Positions 23,782-35,109 of a DNA stretch of 64,000 bases are shown piece after piece. Below the pieces are notes generated by a model. It searched no databases, had not been told where the DNA came from, and saw only the letters and a list, made by a program, of their open reading frames with translations. The stretch comes from Rhinopomastus cyanomelas (lineage: Eukaryota; Chordata; Aves; Bucerotiformes; Rhinopomastidae). How positions within the stretch are numbered: the stretch's first letter is position 1; every line of letters starts with the position of its first letter. A program made the position numbers and the translations under genes. The stretch covers positions 795 to 64,794 of the forward strand of contig VXBP01003739.1 of NCBI GenBank assembly GCA_013400115.1. The letters run 5' to 3'.

Positions 23782-24620
23782 TGTTGCAGTTTGAAGATTA
23801 CCAGAATTTTCAGATGTGTAGATCTGTGCTTTCACGAGGAAAAAGGTGCATTTCACTTCAGTTGTCCAAGGTACCTGCCCTGGAGGGCTGTGGGCTAGAT
23901 GACAAGATAAAAGGGGCTGATTGTAGTGGCCCTGCCTCTTTTGGTTGAGGTCTTCTTCCCGGCACCATGGGGCTTCGGCTCCAGCACCCCTCCACCTTCC
24001 CACAGTTGTGGGGAAAGAAGGGAGACGGAACAGAGGGGAGAGAGATTGTTTTTCATTTCTGCCACTGAGAAAAGCTGGGGATACTCGAGTATTGGGGAGA
24101 GAATAAGCCTTAGGAGAGGCATCTGAGGATTTCTTCGTGCTCAGCTGAAGAAAGCAGAAGGACTCGAGAATCCTTAAACCTTGGGCATGGAAAGCAGAGA
24201 CTGGGTCCTGTTTGAAAGCATGGCTACTGCAGCGAGTGCTGAGGAATCAGGCCTGCTCAGTCAGCACTGTGCTGGAGAAAGCGGCGCTGGAGAATTGAAG
24301 AGTTCGCTGGTCTGGATGGCCGAGACTCCGGCATTGGCAGGCAAGAGTGACGACACTTAAGGGAGACTAGAGAGGGTGGCGGTACCTGCCTGTGTTTGAC
24401 TGACATGTTCTTTCTCCAGATCTCCAATGTCAAAAAACCAAGGATGGATACGATAGTAGTCTCCCACTGTGTTTTTCTCAGAATATGCGATGGCATTTGT
24501 GACACAGTTTCTAGTTTGTGTGCGCTAACTTGCTGAACCTTTTCTTCTTTTCTGAAGTTACAGAGTCAATAAACCCTTTTCCATTTTCCCTAAGCTGTCC
24601 ATTGTCTGGCAAATTCTATG
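23782..24620 (+). mobile_element. Candidate solo ERV LTR
   Basis: The segment begins TGTTGCAGTTTGAAG, close to the start of another candidate at 26594 (TGTTGTGGTTTGAAG). A TATA-like AAGATAAAAGG lies near 23903-23913, the stretch around 23920-24360 is GC-richer than its flanks, and AATAAA occurs at 24568-24573. That order (TG start, TATA, polyadenylation signal) is what a sense LTR should show. The 3' boundary and any target duplication could not be fixed. No retroviral coding sequence adjoins it. An ordinary GC-rich intronic block is the alternative. Confidence 0.4.
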
Positions 24621-25647
24621 CAAGATCTCACTGAGACCTAACTGCTTTGTTTTCTTTTCCTTAATCTTTAATTGTGGTCTTGAACCCACTACAGTCTGGG
24701 TTAAAAGTTTAAGGGTTTTTGTTGTCAGTTTCTGGAACCTTGATTTCATTTATATCTCTGTTAAACTGTGTAGCCATCACTGAACACTCCAAGTAAAGCC
24801 TTACTATTGATTTATGTAGTGTCTTTGTAATATCATTTTTATTCTCACCCCCATTCACGCGGACAAATTTTAAGTTTTGTCTGTAGGCTGTAATTGAAAA
24901 ATTATTTTCAAAAGCTCTCTGTTCTGGCTATCAAGGTTTATTTACAAGTGGCTACAGCTGATTTAGGATTTAGTGATGTGTGTGGACAATTCCAGGTATT
25001 CCTGCCCGTGTGCACTCCCTTGCATTTGTCAGTAGTCAGTCCTTTGCTATGATACACTTGTGTAGACAAACTTGTGACTGCGTGATTTCTTCTCTTGACT
25101 CTGAATATTTAAAAGAATTTTATACCATCTTCAGATTTTCTGATCTTTTGCTCAGTATTTTCCAGCTCCTTTTTTTAGAGTCCATTGTATTATACAAACC
25201 AAGGTCTAGTAGGTAGTTCTAGACAATGTTAGCCTTTTCCTGGGCTGAGTTTTGACTGTATCTTTCTATTCATTTTGTTTGATCCTTAGGGGTCCCTTTT
25301 GTCTCCCAACCCACTAATTTTTGCCTGTTGATCCCAAGCTCCTAAAATCTTTCTGTATTGTGAACTTCAGTATTCTGTATTGAAATAGCCTACACTTCAA
25401 TATCTTGTATATGAAAGCTCTATTGTGAGCTTCAATATCCGATATACAAAGCTGATACCTCTGTTTCACTATTAACTGCTGTTGCTTTCTAGATAAAGAT
25501 TAACCCAACACAGAGAGATCTGAACTCACTTTATAAAATTCTATCTTGTATGTCTATATACGGCTCTCCTGAAAGCATTTGTTCTTCAAGATGTTTCCCC
25601 ATCATGCGTAATCTGTTACTGAGGAATTAGTGCTGGTAGTCTGAGGG
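24621..25647. other. Intron DNA with a short imperfect tandem repeat
   Basis: AT-rich DNA with no coding signal. The only structure seen is the approximately 30-bp repeat near its end, listed separately. Confidence 0.5.
25352..25453. repeat. Imperfect tandem repeat, about 3 x 30-35 bp
   Basis: Three diverged units share a core like ACTTCAATATCTTGTAT: at 25352-25386, 25387-25417 and 25418-25453. Copies one and three also share ATTGTGARCTTCA. It is too diverged to be a polymorphic minisatellite now. Confidence 0.5.
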
Positions 25648-25904
25648 TGAAGGAATGGGGAATGGAGCCAAGCTGGAGATGGGTAGATTTAGAGTGGATG
25701 TGAAGAGGAAGTTGTTCACCATGAGAGTTGTGAGAGCGTGGAATGGGTTGCCCAGGGAGGTGGTTGAAGCCCCATCCCTGGAGGTGTTTAAGGCCAGGCT
25801 GGATGAGGCTCTGGCCAGCCTGATCTTGGGTGGGGTGTCCCTGCCCATGGTAGAGGGGTTGGAACTGGTTGATCCTGTGGTCCCTTCTAACCCTGACTGA
25901 CTGT
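25648..25904 (+). mobile_element. CR1 LINE 3' end (T3 type)
   Basis: The + frame reads AKLEMGRFRVDVKRKLFT, AWNGLPREVVEAPSLEVF and ARLDEALASL, followed by the T3 3' UTR containing GTCCCTGCCCATGG and the GATCCTGTGGTCCCTTC stretch. It stops at CCCTGACTGACTGTATGA, where its 8-bp tail should begin. The next base already belongs to a T2-type CR1 in the same orientation. Confidence 0.9.
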
Positions 25905-25995
25905 ATGACTTGGTCTGGGTGATCCTGCTTTGTTGAGGTATTGGACTAGATGATCTTTCAAGGTCCCTTCCAATCCCTAATGATTCTGTGATTCT
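25905..25995 (+). mobile_element. CR1 3' end only (T2 type), joined to T3 copy
   Basis: It starts at GACTTGGTCTGGGTGATCC and runs through the T2 3' UTR to the tail GATTCTGTGATTCT. It abuts the preceding T3 element with no spacer. The same join, at the same point in both elements, occurs at about 43752-43758. Confidence 0.88.
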
Positions 25996-28843
25996 TAAGG
26001 TTCGTAACTTTCAACATGTGCTGAGCTGAAATCTATTTGTCATCTATCTGTACATGAAGCCCCTGACTCAGTCATTTAGAAGGTCCATACAACGGGATGA
26101 ATGTCTTAATGTCTTTCAAGATTTAAATAAGCCTTAGATGAAACTTGAAATTTTGCTTTCTTTATAACTTTTGACAATTGATAATTTCATTATGAATTGA
26201 GTCAGAAGGAGAGTAAATTAAATTTTTGGTGCATGACCGTTGAGCTGAGGCACGTTCTGCTCAGATTTCAGAAGAAGTTTAGTTTTTAAAGCCTGTAAAG
26301 GTGAAACAGAAGATGAGCACCTCATCCGGTGCCTTGGCAGTGATTCCCCCCCCCGGCTAAAATACAGCCAATACTTTGTTTTAAAGTGTGTTATCATTTT
26401 TTGGTAAATCATAGAGATTAGTGCTACCCAGCTTCCTGATCTTTGCTTCCTTCCCTAGGCCAAATTGTGTAAATAAATAATGTATGTGCATGATCTGTGG
26501 TCTACTTTCCCGGGCAGTTCTGCTGAGATCCAGGAAGCTGTTAAAGCAGGCGGTTTTGTTTGGGTTGTTTTACTTTCTTGAGCTTTTTCCTCTTGTTGTG
26601 GTTTGAAGGGACAGGGTCTGGTAAACGGGGATAGGAGCTAAAATGGAACCTGTGAGAAGATTGTACAAATCAGAAGAAATTTCTCCCGCCTTCAGGCAGA
26701 ACCTGCCTGGGCTCAGCAAATCAGCAGCTCTGCAAATGAATGTATTTGAGCAGGGAAACGGGTTTTGGGGGGCTTTCATACAGATTTTAGTTTGGGTTGG
26801 GTTTTTATTATTTATTTTGGGAGCTCCCATCTTTTTATGGGAATGTGGACGAAGACAGCTGTACTGCAGTCCCCACTCTGAAGGAGAAGGAGGGGAAGGA
26901 CCGCATGTACAATCCCAAGTCCTAGGATGTGGTGAAAGATGTCGGTGAACCAAGCGGACGGGAGCAGAGGAGAACACCCCTGCCCCATGCATAGAAATGA
27001 GACTACTCTGAGAAAAGGGTGGAGGGCTGTCACTACCATGAGGTTTGAAAGGGCTGTCCTGGATCTGTTACTCTGAGGTTGTATTTACAGAGCTGGGACT
27101 TTGAAAGGGCACATTCTCTCTCCCTGTTGTTTTTGTATGGCCTCATACTTGCTTTGTGTGTTGGAGAAAGTAGTGGAAAATGAGATTGTTGTTGAAAGGA
27201 AATGTATTTCCCTGAAAGTTCAGTTCCCCTTTTTTGCCTGTGAACTCATAATGGGCTAGACAATCCTTCACTGTCTTTGTTTCTAATTTGTCCTGGACAC
27301 AACCACCCTATCAACTGGTGACATCTCTGGAGAGAAGGCAAAGCAGGAAAATAGCTGTTCATCATCCTGTATGTTTACATAACGTGACACGTGGCTTTAT
27401 GCACAGTGTATGGTGTGCTCTGCTGTGACTATCCTAAATAGAAGGTTGTGTATATGCAGTCACATCTCCTCAGTCTGTTCTTCATGACAGATATTTTAAG
27501 ACTGAAAAAACTTCTTAGGACTTACCAAAACTGACTATGATTGGTTTTTTCTGAGCCAGTCTAAGAGATAGAAAAGGATGTGTGAATAAAACCAAACCAA
27601 ACCATGGCCTCATAAAAAATCGCTCTTTCTTGTATATTAGGGTAAGTTCCAGTATGTTCTAGGCCTTGCCAGTAGGATCTTCACTTCTAGTTTTGTTTGT
27701 GACTTCATTTGTTTTAACTTCTCTTTTTTCCCACCTTCAATACAGACGTATCCAGGGCTGGCATGAGGAACAACAGCTGGCAGTGGGCACGGAGTGCTAT
27801 TTTTAATAGGGTGTGCTAGTACAAGACACTTGAGTTTGCTCATCAGCATGATGTGGAAGAGTTGAATGAGTTGAATGTTACCGTGCTGACAGTATTCTTG
27901 CAAGACTAGAAGCCAAGAATGTCTGATTGGAAATGTCAGTGCGACATCCTCGTCTTGATTGTATTTATTTCCTTTCCCACAGGGAAGGGCAGGGAGCCGC
28001 ACTGTGCTGAGTCGCAGCAAGCACACGTTTGCTGTTGAACTGGCAGTGGGGCAGCTTAGCAGTAACAGCTCTCTGGGATGTTTGTATGAGTCTGCGTGTG
28101 TTCAGACTGGGAGAACCCTTTCAGTCCGCCAGAAGCCAGTCCTTCAGCTCCTTGCCTCATGTGCTGTCCACAGAGCCCCATTCCTGTTTGGAATGCGTGA
28201 TTTCTTGTGCCGATGGCAGTCTGTGATCCTCTGACTCGAGGTGCCAGAGGTATGCATATTGTGAAACCTCACAGATTATAGAGAAGGTAAATATTTTTCT
28301 CTTACTAGAAAAACAAGTGTGTCTTAGGTAGAAACTGTCCTTTCAAGGACTTTGTGGGACAGAAATAATGTTGCTTGTTCCTCTGTGTTCTACCATGGAA
28401 CGATGAGCGGCTTTTCATCACTTTGGAGAAAACCAAAATAGAACTAGTTGTTTTAAATGCTGATATTCTAGGAACAATGCCGGTCGTCTTATTTAACATT
28501 GTTAATTAGAGCAGGATATTGTGACTAGATGATTAATCAAGAGAATGGGCTACTAACAATACCCTTGGGTAGCGGAAGTGTCATGCAGTGAAGTCCTTAC
28601 GTGTTGCTGTGGCTGTGTGTATCCAGAAGACTTCCTACCCTGTACGCACTGGGCATGGTGTACAGCAGTGTATGGGAACGCAGATGCCCTTCACATGCCT
28701 TTGTAAATCACCTTCTCCTCAGGCTGCTTGCCAAAATGCTGGCATTGGTCACAGAGGGAGGAACGACATTTCAGAACCTTTAGAAAGAGGTTTTTTACAA
28801 GAACAAGATTGTTGTAGATTTTCAAATTGAGAAATGAGTCACT
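25996..28843. other. Intron DNA, one LTR candidate
   Basis: A G-rich strand block at about 26590-27060 is listed as an LTR candidate. A run of nine C lies near 26346. Frames here (up to 140 codons on -) have no recognisable domain and look like products of GC skew. Confidence 0.5.
26594..27060 (+). mobile_element. Candidate LTR fragment
   Basis: The start TGTTGTGGTTTGAAG resembles the TGTTGTGGTTT start common in avian ERV LTRs and matches 13 of 15 bases of the start at 23782. TTTATTATTTATTTT occurs near 26804-26818. The 3' end is not definable and no retroviral genes are present. The call rests mainly on the 5' end. Confidence 0.3.
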
Positions 28844-29160
28844 GACTCACAGAATAGTAGGGGTTCAAGGGACCTCTGGAGATAATCTAGTCCAACCCAT
28901 CCACCAAAAGCAGGATCACATAGGGTAGGTCGCACCCTACGTGAACATGTCCAGGTGGGTTTTGCAGAGGAGAATGACTCCACAAGCTCTCTGAGCATTC
29001 TCTTCCTGTGCTCCATCCCATTCACAGTAAAGAATTTTTTCCTCATATTGAGATGAAACATCCTGTGCTCCAATTTATACCCATTGCCCCTCATCTTATT
29101 ACCTGGCTCCACTGAAAAGTGACTGGCTCCTTGACTCCAACCCTTCAGATGTTTATAGAT
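28844..29160 (-). mobile_element. Old CR1 LINE 3' end
   Basis: On the - strand it reads GNKMRGNGYKLEHRMFHLNM and RKKFFTVNGMEHRKRM, a diverged CR1 ORF2 C-terminus. A 3' UTR follows, ending near 28844 with a decayed tail. The 5' side ends at about 29160 at TTTATAGAT. It is more diverged than T2 copies. Confidence 0.82.
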
Positions 29161-29292
29161 CAGAAAGGACCTTGAAAGATCATCTACTCCAATCCCCCTG
29201 CCAGAGCAGGATCACCTAGACCAAGTTGCACAGGAACATGGCCAGGCGGGTTTTAAACCTCTCCAGAGAAGGAGACTCCACAACCCCTCCAC
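29161..29292 (-). mobile_element. CR1 3' region lacking its tail (T2 type)
   Basis: It matches the T2 3' UTR and last ORF2 codons (read on + as AAAGGACCTTGAAAGATCAT, then GGATCACCTAGACC and CAGAGAAGGAGACTCCACAA). Unusually, the terminal 25-35 bp, including the tail octamers, are absent, and it runs straight into the older CR1 at 29160. Its own 5' end is near 29292. Confidence 0.85.
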
Positions 29293-31799
29293 TGAAGAGC
29301 GTGCGCCTATGGCTCTCATAAATGTTTGGGGAGGGAGTGGTTAAGAAAAGTAAAACTATCCTAACATTGCAATGATTCCTGCAAACATTTTTTCTCATAA
29401 CATTTAATTACCATTGAATGATCCATGGCATTTGCAGCATGTCATTAATCCCTGAGATGTAAATACTCTCTAAATAAAGAGCAACCACAACTGCTTTTTG
29501 GGAGTGCCAAGAAATAGCTGCTTTCTTTCAACAATGGGAACAGAATTCGGAACTAAATTTGTGGTTTCCATTTTCCTCTTCTTTCAAGAGGTGGGAGCTG
29601 CAGCTCTGTATGTCTCTTCTGCATAGCCTACTCCCTTTGAAGCAGCATGCATGTCTCAGAAGATCTGAGGGAGTCTGTAATCTTTGAGGGAATTACGTCT
29701 TACTGAATTGCACCAGTGCTAGCTGGAATGCAGAGAAACCTGTAGTGGCAGTGCTCCTAGACAGGAAGAGAGGAAATGGTACTGTGCAGTCCCAGGGGAA
29801 AAAACAACCTCAGTTTTATTGACATTTAGGCTGATGTTTGGCCATGAAAGCAGGCTTTCATGGTACAGTGAGAGGCCACACGAATTAGTTGAGCCTGTCC
29901 AGGTCTCCAGTGCCGTCTCTGTTGCGTATAATAACTTCTAAAAATTCCCCATGAATGACGGGAATAAAGGACAAATCCAGAAGCCAGAGACGTGGCTCTG
30001 GCCAGGCACTAGCCAGGAGAGGGCAGTGCTTTTATGTGTGCAGGTGCCTTGTGTGTTGTGCTAGCAGATTGGATTTGCTGTGAGATGCTTTACAACATTT
30101 GCTGAGGCCAGTAAATGGAGTGATATGATTGGAAGTATTTCATCCAACATGTTAATGCACTTAATGAAGTGCAGATAATCACACTGCTCAATTTATAAGA
30201 ATTGTCAAACCTCATAATTACTGCCATTATGCTACAGTATTTTATGGATTAAATGCTTTCAAAGCATATTCAGGAGGTAGAACTATTATTTCATTTCAGT
30301 TAGATTATTTTAACTGGTTAATGTTTTTGTTTTTTTCCGGAATCATTTGTTTTGCAAAGTATAATGCTGTCCCTTTCACAGAATGGAGATGCTGAAGTCA
30401 ACCTGAAGATATTCTTTCTGTTGCTAAAACACGTGTAAAATATGTTATGGTTTTAGTTTCTTTTCCTTCCACTTCAGTGCAGGGAAAGTTGTTTAAAAAC
30501 AGAAAAGAAACCTACAGAATAATATTGGCGGCCCAGATTTATTAGTTATGAACCTCTTATTGATGTTAATGGGCATTTAATTAAGCCCCGTTGCTGTTTG
30601 AATATTGTAGTTAATCAGATGTCACCGAGTTAACAGTCTTGTCTTTACAGAGGCTGTTAAAGTCACAGGACCCTGAAGATTGTTTTCTTCCCACGTCAGC
30701 CTTGATAGAGTCTGAGTACAGTGAGTGGGGGGAAGAATTCAGTTGATGGTGATTGTGAAGTTCAGTTGAAGAATGACTTCCTATTTAGTAGTGTCCACTT
30801 TACTACAGTTATGCCCATGAAGCTACAGGGTTCAGTAACTAAGGTCAGTCTAGCTGGAGTTGTCTTAGTTTTATTTGTCTTTCTGAGACAAATCATTGTA
30901 AAGCTTTCTAAAAGAAGGACATTTGGATGTGCTCAGGAAGTGTGTTAGTGATGGAAGAGCGTCGGTTCCCATATGTTCACTTGCCACAGGCATCACAAGC
31001 CTGTGACAAGCCCCTCTGGGCTGCCTGCACCTCAGGTGGCTCTCAGGAGGAGCGCTGAAAGGCACTCAAGGACTTCTCTGCTGGGTAGAGAGCTTCCTTC
31101 TGTTTGCTTCTAAATTACTTTTTGCTCATTCGTTATTTCATTTCATGTACAGGCATGGAAAGCCTTGTGCGAGAGTGATGTTACAGACAGGCTTGGAAGG
31201 TAAAATGCATCGCGTACATATAGTTCTTTTTCCCTGTTCCAGTTACAGAGAGTCTACGTAGGGAAAAACAGAGAAAATGAAAAGGGAATTAAAAATAAAC
31301 CCATATAGGATTCGTCCCTTTATTTATGTTTCTTTTATCCATTAGCAGCCTTTAGTTTACATTAGGCCCAGTTTAATAAAGTATTTAACAAAAGGTATTT
31401 TTCTTAGGGATTGATACTCTAGGCAGTGTCATGTTTTGCTGATCAGGGAGGTAAGCCCCTGAACTCCATCCAATTTGATTTAATTTACTCATGCAAAGTA
31501 AACCAAACCAAGTTTCAAGACTTGACCTTGAACACCTTATAAAGGGACTTGCTCGAGACAGTATGGCGACTCGGAAATCTTGACGATCCCTTTGCACGCT
31601 GTCTCGTTCTTAGGCTTTGCTCACGTTCTGGGGACAGAATGGTTGTGCAGGTTACCAGAGCTGAGCTTGGCTTCCATATACCCCATCAAGTCATTCTTTT
31701 TTTGCTCTAGCTATGAATTTCCTGTTTGTTTCTGATTGATGTATTCTGATTGATGAATTGGTAATTTCATTTCATCTTAAATGTATTTATTCACATGAA
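29293..31799. other. Intron DNA, AT-rich, possibly with conserved noncoding stretches
   Basis: No genes or repeats are recognised. 30130-30340 and 30520-30660 are AT-rich, non-repetitive and carry homeodomain-like TTAATTAA/TAATTA cores. Conservation cannot be judged from one sequence. Confidence 0.45.
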
Positions 31800-32306
31800 A
31801 TCACAATCACAGAACATTAGGGACTGGAAGGGACCTTGAAAGTTCATCTAGTCCAGTCTCCCTGCGACAAGATCACCTAGATCAAGTCACACAGGAACAT
31901 ATCCAGCCAGGCTTTAAATGTCTTCAGAGCAGGAGAGCCCACAGCCCCAGTGCTCTGTAACCCTCGCTGGGAAGAAGTTCCTTCTCAGATTGGTGTGGAA
32001 CCTCCTCTGTTCCAGCTCACACCCATTGCCCCATGTCCTATCATTAGATGGCACTGAGCAGAGCCTGGCTCCATCCTCCTAACACCCACCCCTCACATCT
32101 TTATAGACATTAATGAGGTCAGCCCTCAGTCTTCTCTTCTAGAAGCTCAAGAGACCCAGCTCCCTCAGCCTCTCCTCATAAGGGAGATGTTCCACTCCCT
32201 TCATCATCCCCGTTGATCTACACTGGACTCTCTCCAGCAGTTCTGTGTCCTTCTTGAACTGAGGGGCCCAGAACTGGACACAATATTCCACATGTGGTCT
32301 CACAAG
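31800..32306 (-). mobile_element. CR1 LINE 3' end (T2 type)
   Basis: About 0.5 kb. The tail at 31800 is decayed (TCACAATCACAGAACATTAG on +). Then come the 3' UTR and the ORF2 C-terminus back to the block coding VRPHVEYCVQFW at about 32260-32306. It shares with the + copy at 35110 an unusual TCTAGAAG change where other copies have a Glu-Lys pair, so the two may belong to one sub-lineage. Confidence 0.9.
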
Positions 32307-34567
32307 TCTTTAGTAAATACTCCTTTTGCTGATGCACAAAACCCTTATGCCCGACCTCACTTTGCCTTAACTAATGGAAATCAAATACATTCAAAACTAT
32401 TGTTTATTTCACTCCAGTTACGAGGATAAGTGATTTCCAAATTCAACTAAGAAAGCAGATTTTTTTACCTTGGTGAGTATATTCCATCCTAACTCTCTTT
32501 TTCCAACAGAAGTTCCCTGCTGAAATAGTTCTAGTTTTGTGGACTATGGAGTAGATCACATTTTGTCTCAGTTACCGCTTTAGTGTTTTTTTTGTTAATG
32601 ACCTAAAAACCCCAGAACATAGCCGATAAAAAGGTCTGTGTAATAGCAAGTGTTCACCTGTGCAAATGATCTCAGATCTTACTTACTGGTGCAGGAGAAC
32701 CTTTGTTGTTCCCAGATGTCCTATCAGGAGGCATTCCAGTGTTACGCGATCGTCACCGTTTTAGTGATCTGTGTCACGTGCAGTTGAGAGCACACTGAAA
32801 GAGTTTACACAGCGCTGTTGCTTTTGCTTACCCAACATTATTAATTCTCTACTTCTACAAGCACTGATTTTCCCACCAGTCTAATTCGTTACTTTCCACA
32901 CATGTGAATAAATAGATTTTAGACAGGGTAGGAATACAAATAAGACTGATGCCACTAACTGCCAGCCTGATGAGATACCAAGATTAGACTCAGCTTTTTC
33001 CTGATTAATAGACTCAGCATTTTCCTGATTAATTTGCTCAATCAACATTTTTATTTGTACTGAATTTACTGTTCCCTGCTCACCAAATGTAAAAGAAGGC
33101 AATCACAGCGGCAGTGTGAGGGGATGGAGGGCAAGAACCTATAATTTGTGTATTAAAGTAATCCCAATACCACTGAATCTTTCTCTGAAGTCCTGTAGGA
33201 GTAAAGTAATGGACATAACAAAAATGCTAAGATGGCATATATTCAGCTATATTTTGCATTTAATGTAAGCTCATTATAAAATTGATTACCAAGTTTAGCT
33301 ACTTGATTTTTGATTGCTGGCATCTAACAGGGGAACTCAGTTATCCAAGTAAAAGAGCTTCTGGAAGGCAGAAGCAATGCTGGTACTCCTCTGTCAAAAA
33401 CAGATCTCAGAAACAGAAAGTAAAGTTGTCTTTTGGATTTCCACTGTTTTCAAGTCCTCCAAGAACTGAATCATTCCTACTTTCACAGGGTTTTTGATTC
33501 ATTGTGTTGAGTTGTTGAACTCAACAGCAACCGAAGTGTAGACACACATATTTGTGGTGGAAATGGGGAGTGCAAATGCTCCCGTGAAAATTGAGGCAGA
33601 GATCATAGTCCCAGAGCTGATGGCAAAACAGTAGGTGAAAAAAAGTATTACTGATGCTAAATACTACTACAGGATCTGTGTGGTAGGCAAAAAATAATCT
33701 TTGGTTTCTCATAGACTTGCTCGTTAGAACCTTTCAGAGCAAGAAAAGAGTAAAAAAGAATGCAGTTTGTTCATGGTAAAGAGGAGTTAAGGATGAAGAA
33801 TAGAGAATTAATTCTGAAATGAGATGCCATGATTTGTATCCCTTTCATCCTGTCAGAACCCCAGGTGGCCTTCCAGATGTTGCTTTTTCCCAGGACACTT
33901 GACTCTTAGACACTAGAATTCATTCTGTTACACTCCTGAAGAAGCTTCTATCAGTAAGAATGCCACGTCCTCAGAGAACCCTGAAACACTGGAAGTGATC
34001 ATGAGCCTGAATGGCTTCATCTGATTCTCTGGTCATCATGGCCGTCTCTCTCTTGCATACGGGGTCACTCTAGCACCAGTGCATGTTGGCTTTTGAAGAT
34101 GTGTGAGTGCCCTTCCCAGGCTGGTCGCAGCTGGAGCCTGCCTGGTTGTAAGGGTGCTGCTACCTGTAGGACTTTTGCGTCTGACTGAGACACATTGCAG
34201 AAATAAAAATTATTTAGGGAAGTTAGTTCAAGTGCTGACTGCAGATCTGGCATCTCTCAGGTTAGAGCAGTCTGAGAGCTGCATTCTCAGAGACACATCT
34301 ACAGAAAAACAAGTGGTGGAAGTTAAGAGGCTTATTGGGCAGAAAATGCAAGGACATGAATGTAGAAGCTTACCTGCTTTCTTGTGGCAGTGCTTAAAAA
34401 TAACTGCTGTTAAATCGTATCTGTACTTAGTCTTTCATTTAACAGCTCTTAGTGTTATGAAGTAGCGGTTGTAGTCCCAGGAATTCTTATGACAAAGGAG
34501 TCCCCCAGAGTATGGAAGATCAGCTGGACCTGCTTGCTTGTCTTCCTTTCTGCTTTTCCCCATTTCA
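32307..34567. other. Intron DNA with a 24-bp tandem duplication
   Basis: Only the tandem duplication at 32986-33033 is notable. No coding sequence is recognised. Confidence 0.5.
32986..33033. repeat. 24-bp tandem duplication (two units)
   Basis: Two adjacent 24-bp units, 32986-33009 and 33010-33033, begin AGACTCAGC and end TTTTCCTGATTAAT. They differ at one base. It is a simple recent duplication. Confidence 0.9.
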
Positions 34568-34674
34568 CACAGAATCACAGAACATTAGGGATTGGAAAGG
34601 ACCTCGAAAGATCATCTACTCCAATCCTGCTAACACAGCAGGATCACCTAGACCAAGTCGCACAGGAACACATA
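34568..34674 (-). mobile_element. CR1 3' end only, about 107 bp (T2 type)
   Basis: Read on +, it begins CACAGAATCACAGAACATTA and ends at GTCGCACAGGAACACAT. It includes the 3' UTR and the last ORF2 codons only. Another T2 copy in the same orientation starts 68 bp further on. Confidence 0.88.
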
Positions 34675-34741
34675 TTAGGCTAAATTGCCTTAATTCACTC
34701 ACTTGCTATCCTCTGATGAACCTTTTGTCAGAAGATAATCT

Positions 34742-35062
34742 TAGAATCATTAGGGATTGGAAGGGACCTCGAAAGATCATCTAGTCCAGTCCCCCTGGCA
34801 CAGCAGGATCACCTAGACCGAGTCACACAGGAACATACCCAGGCGGGTTTTAAACATCTTCACTGAAGGAGACTCCACAACCACCATGGGCAGCCTGTTC
34901 CAGTGCTCCGTCACCCTCACTGTGAAGAAGTTCCTTCTCAGGTTGATGTGGAACCTCCTATGTTCCAGCTTACAACCATTGCCCCTCATCCTATCACTAG
35001 ATGACATTAAGAAGAGCCTGGCTCCACCCTCCTGACACCCACCCTTCACATATTTATAGAGA
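34742..35062 (-). mobile_element. CR1 3' end (T2 type), left arm of an inverted pair
   Basis: The - strand codes GGCQEGGARLF, RGNGCKLEHRRFHINLRRNF and ESPSVKMFKTRLGMF and then the 3' UTR. It lacks a clear octamer tail beyond TTAGAATCATTAGGG. Its 5' end (35062) faces the 5' end of the + strand copy that starts at about 35110. Confidence 0.9.
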
Positions 35063-35109
35063 GAAGTCTTATCTTTGTGATCAGACACCACAATGACATG
35101 AGAAACTGA

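Noticed and set aside
26570..26992. 140-codon - strand frame
   Set aside because: Pro/Ser/His-rich translation produced by G-rich + strand; no domain, and it overlaps an LTR candidate.
27637..28026. 129-codon - strand frame
   Set aside because: No recognisable domain or start context; typical of chance frames in this window.
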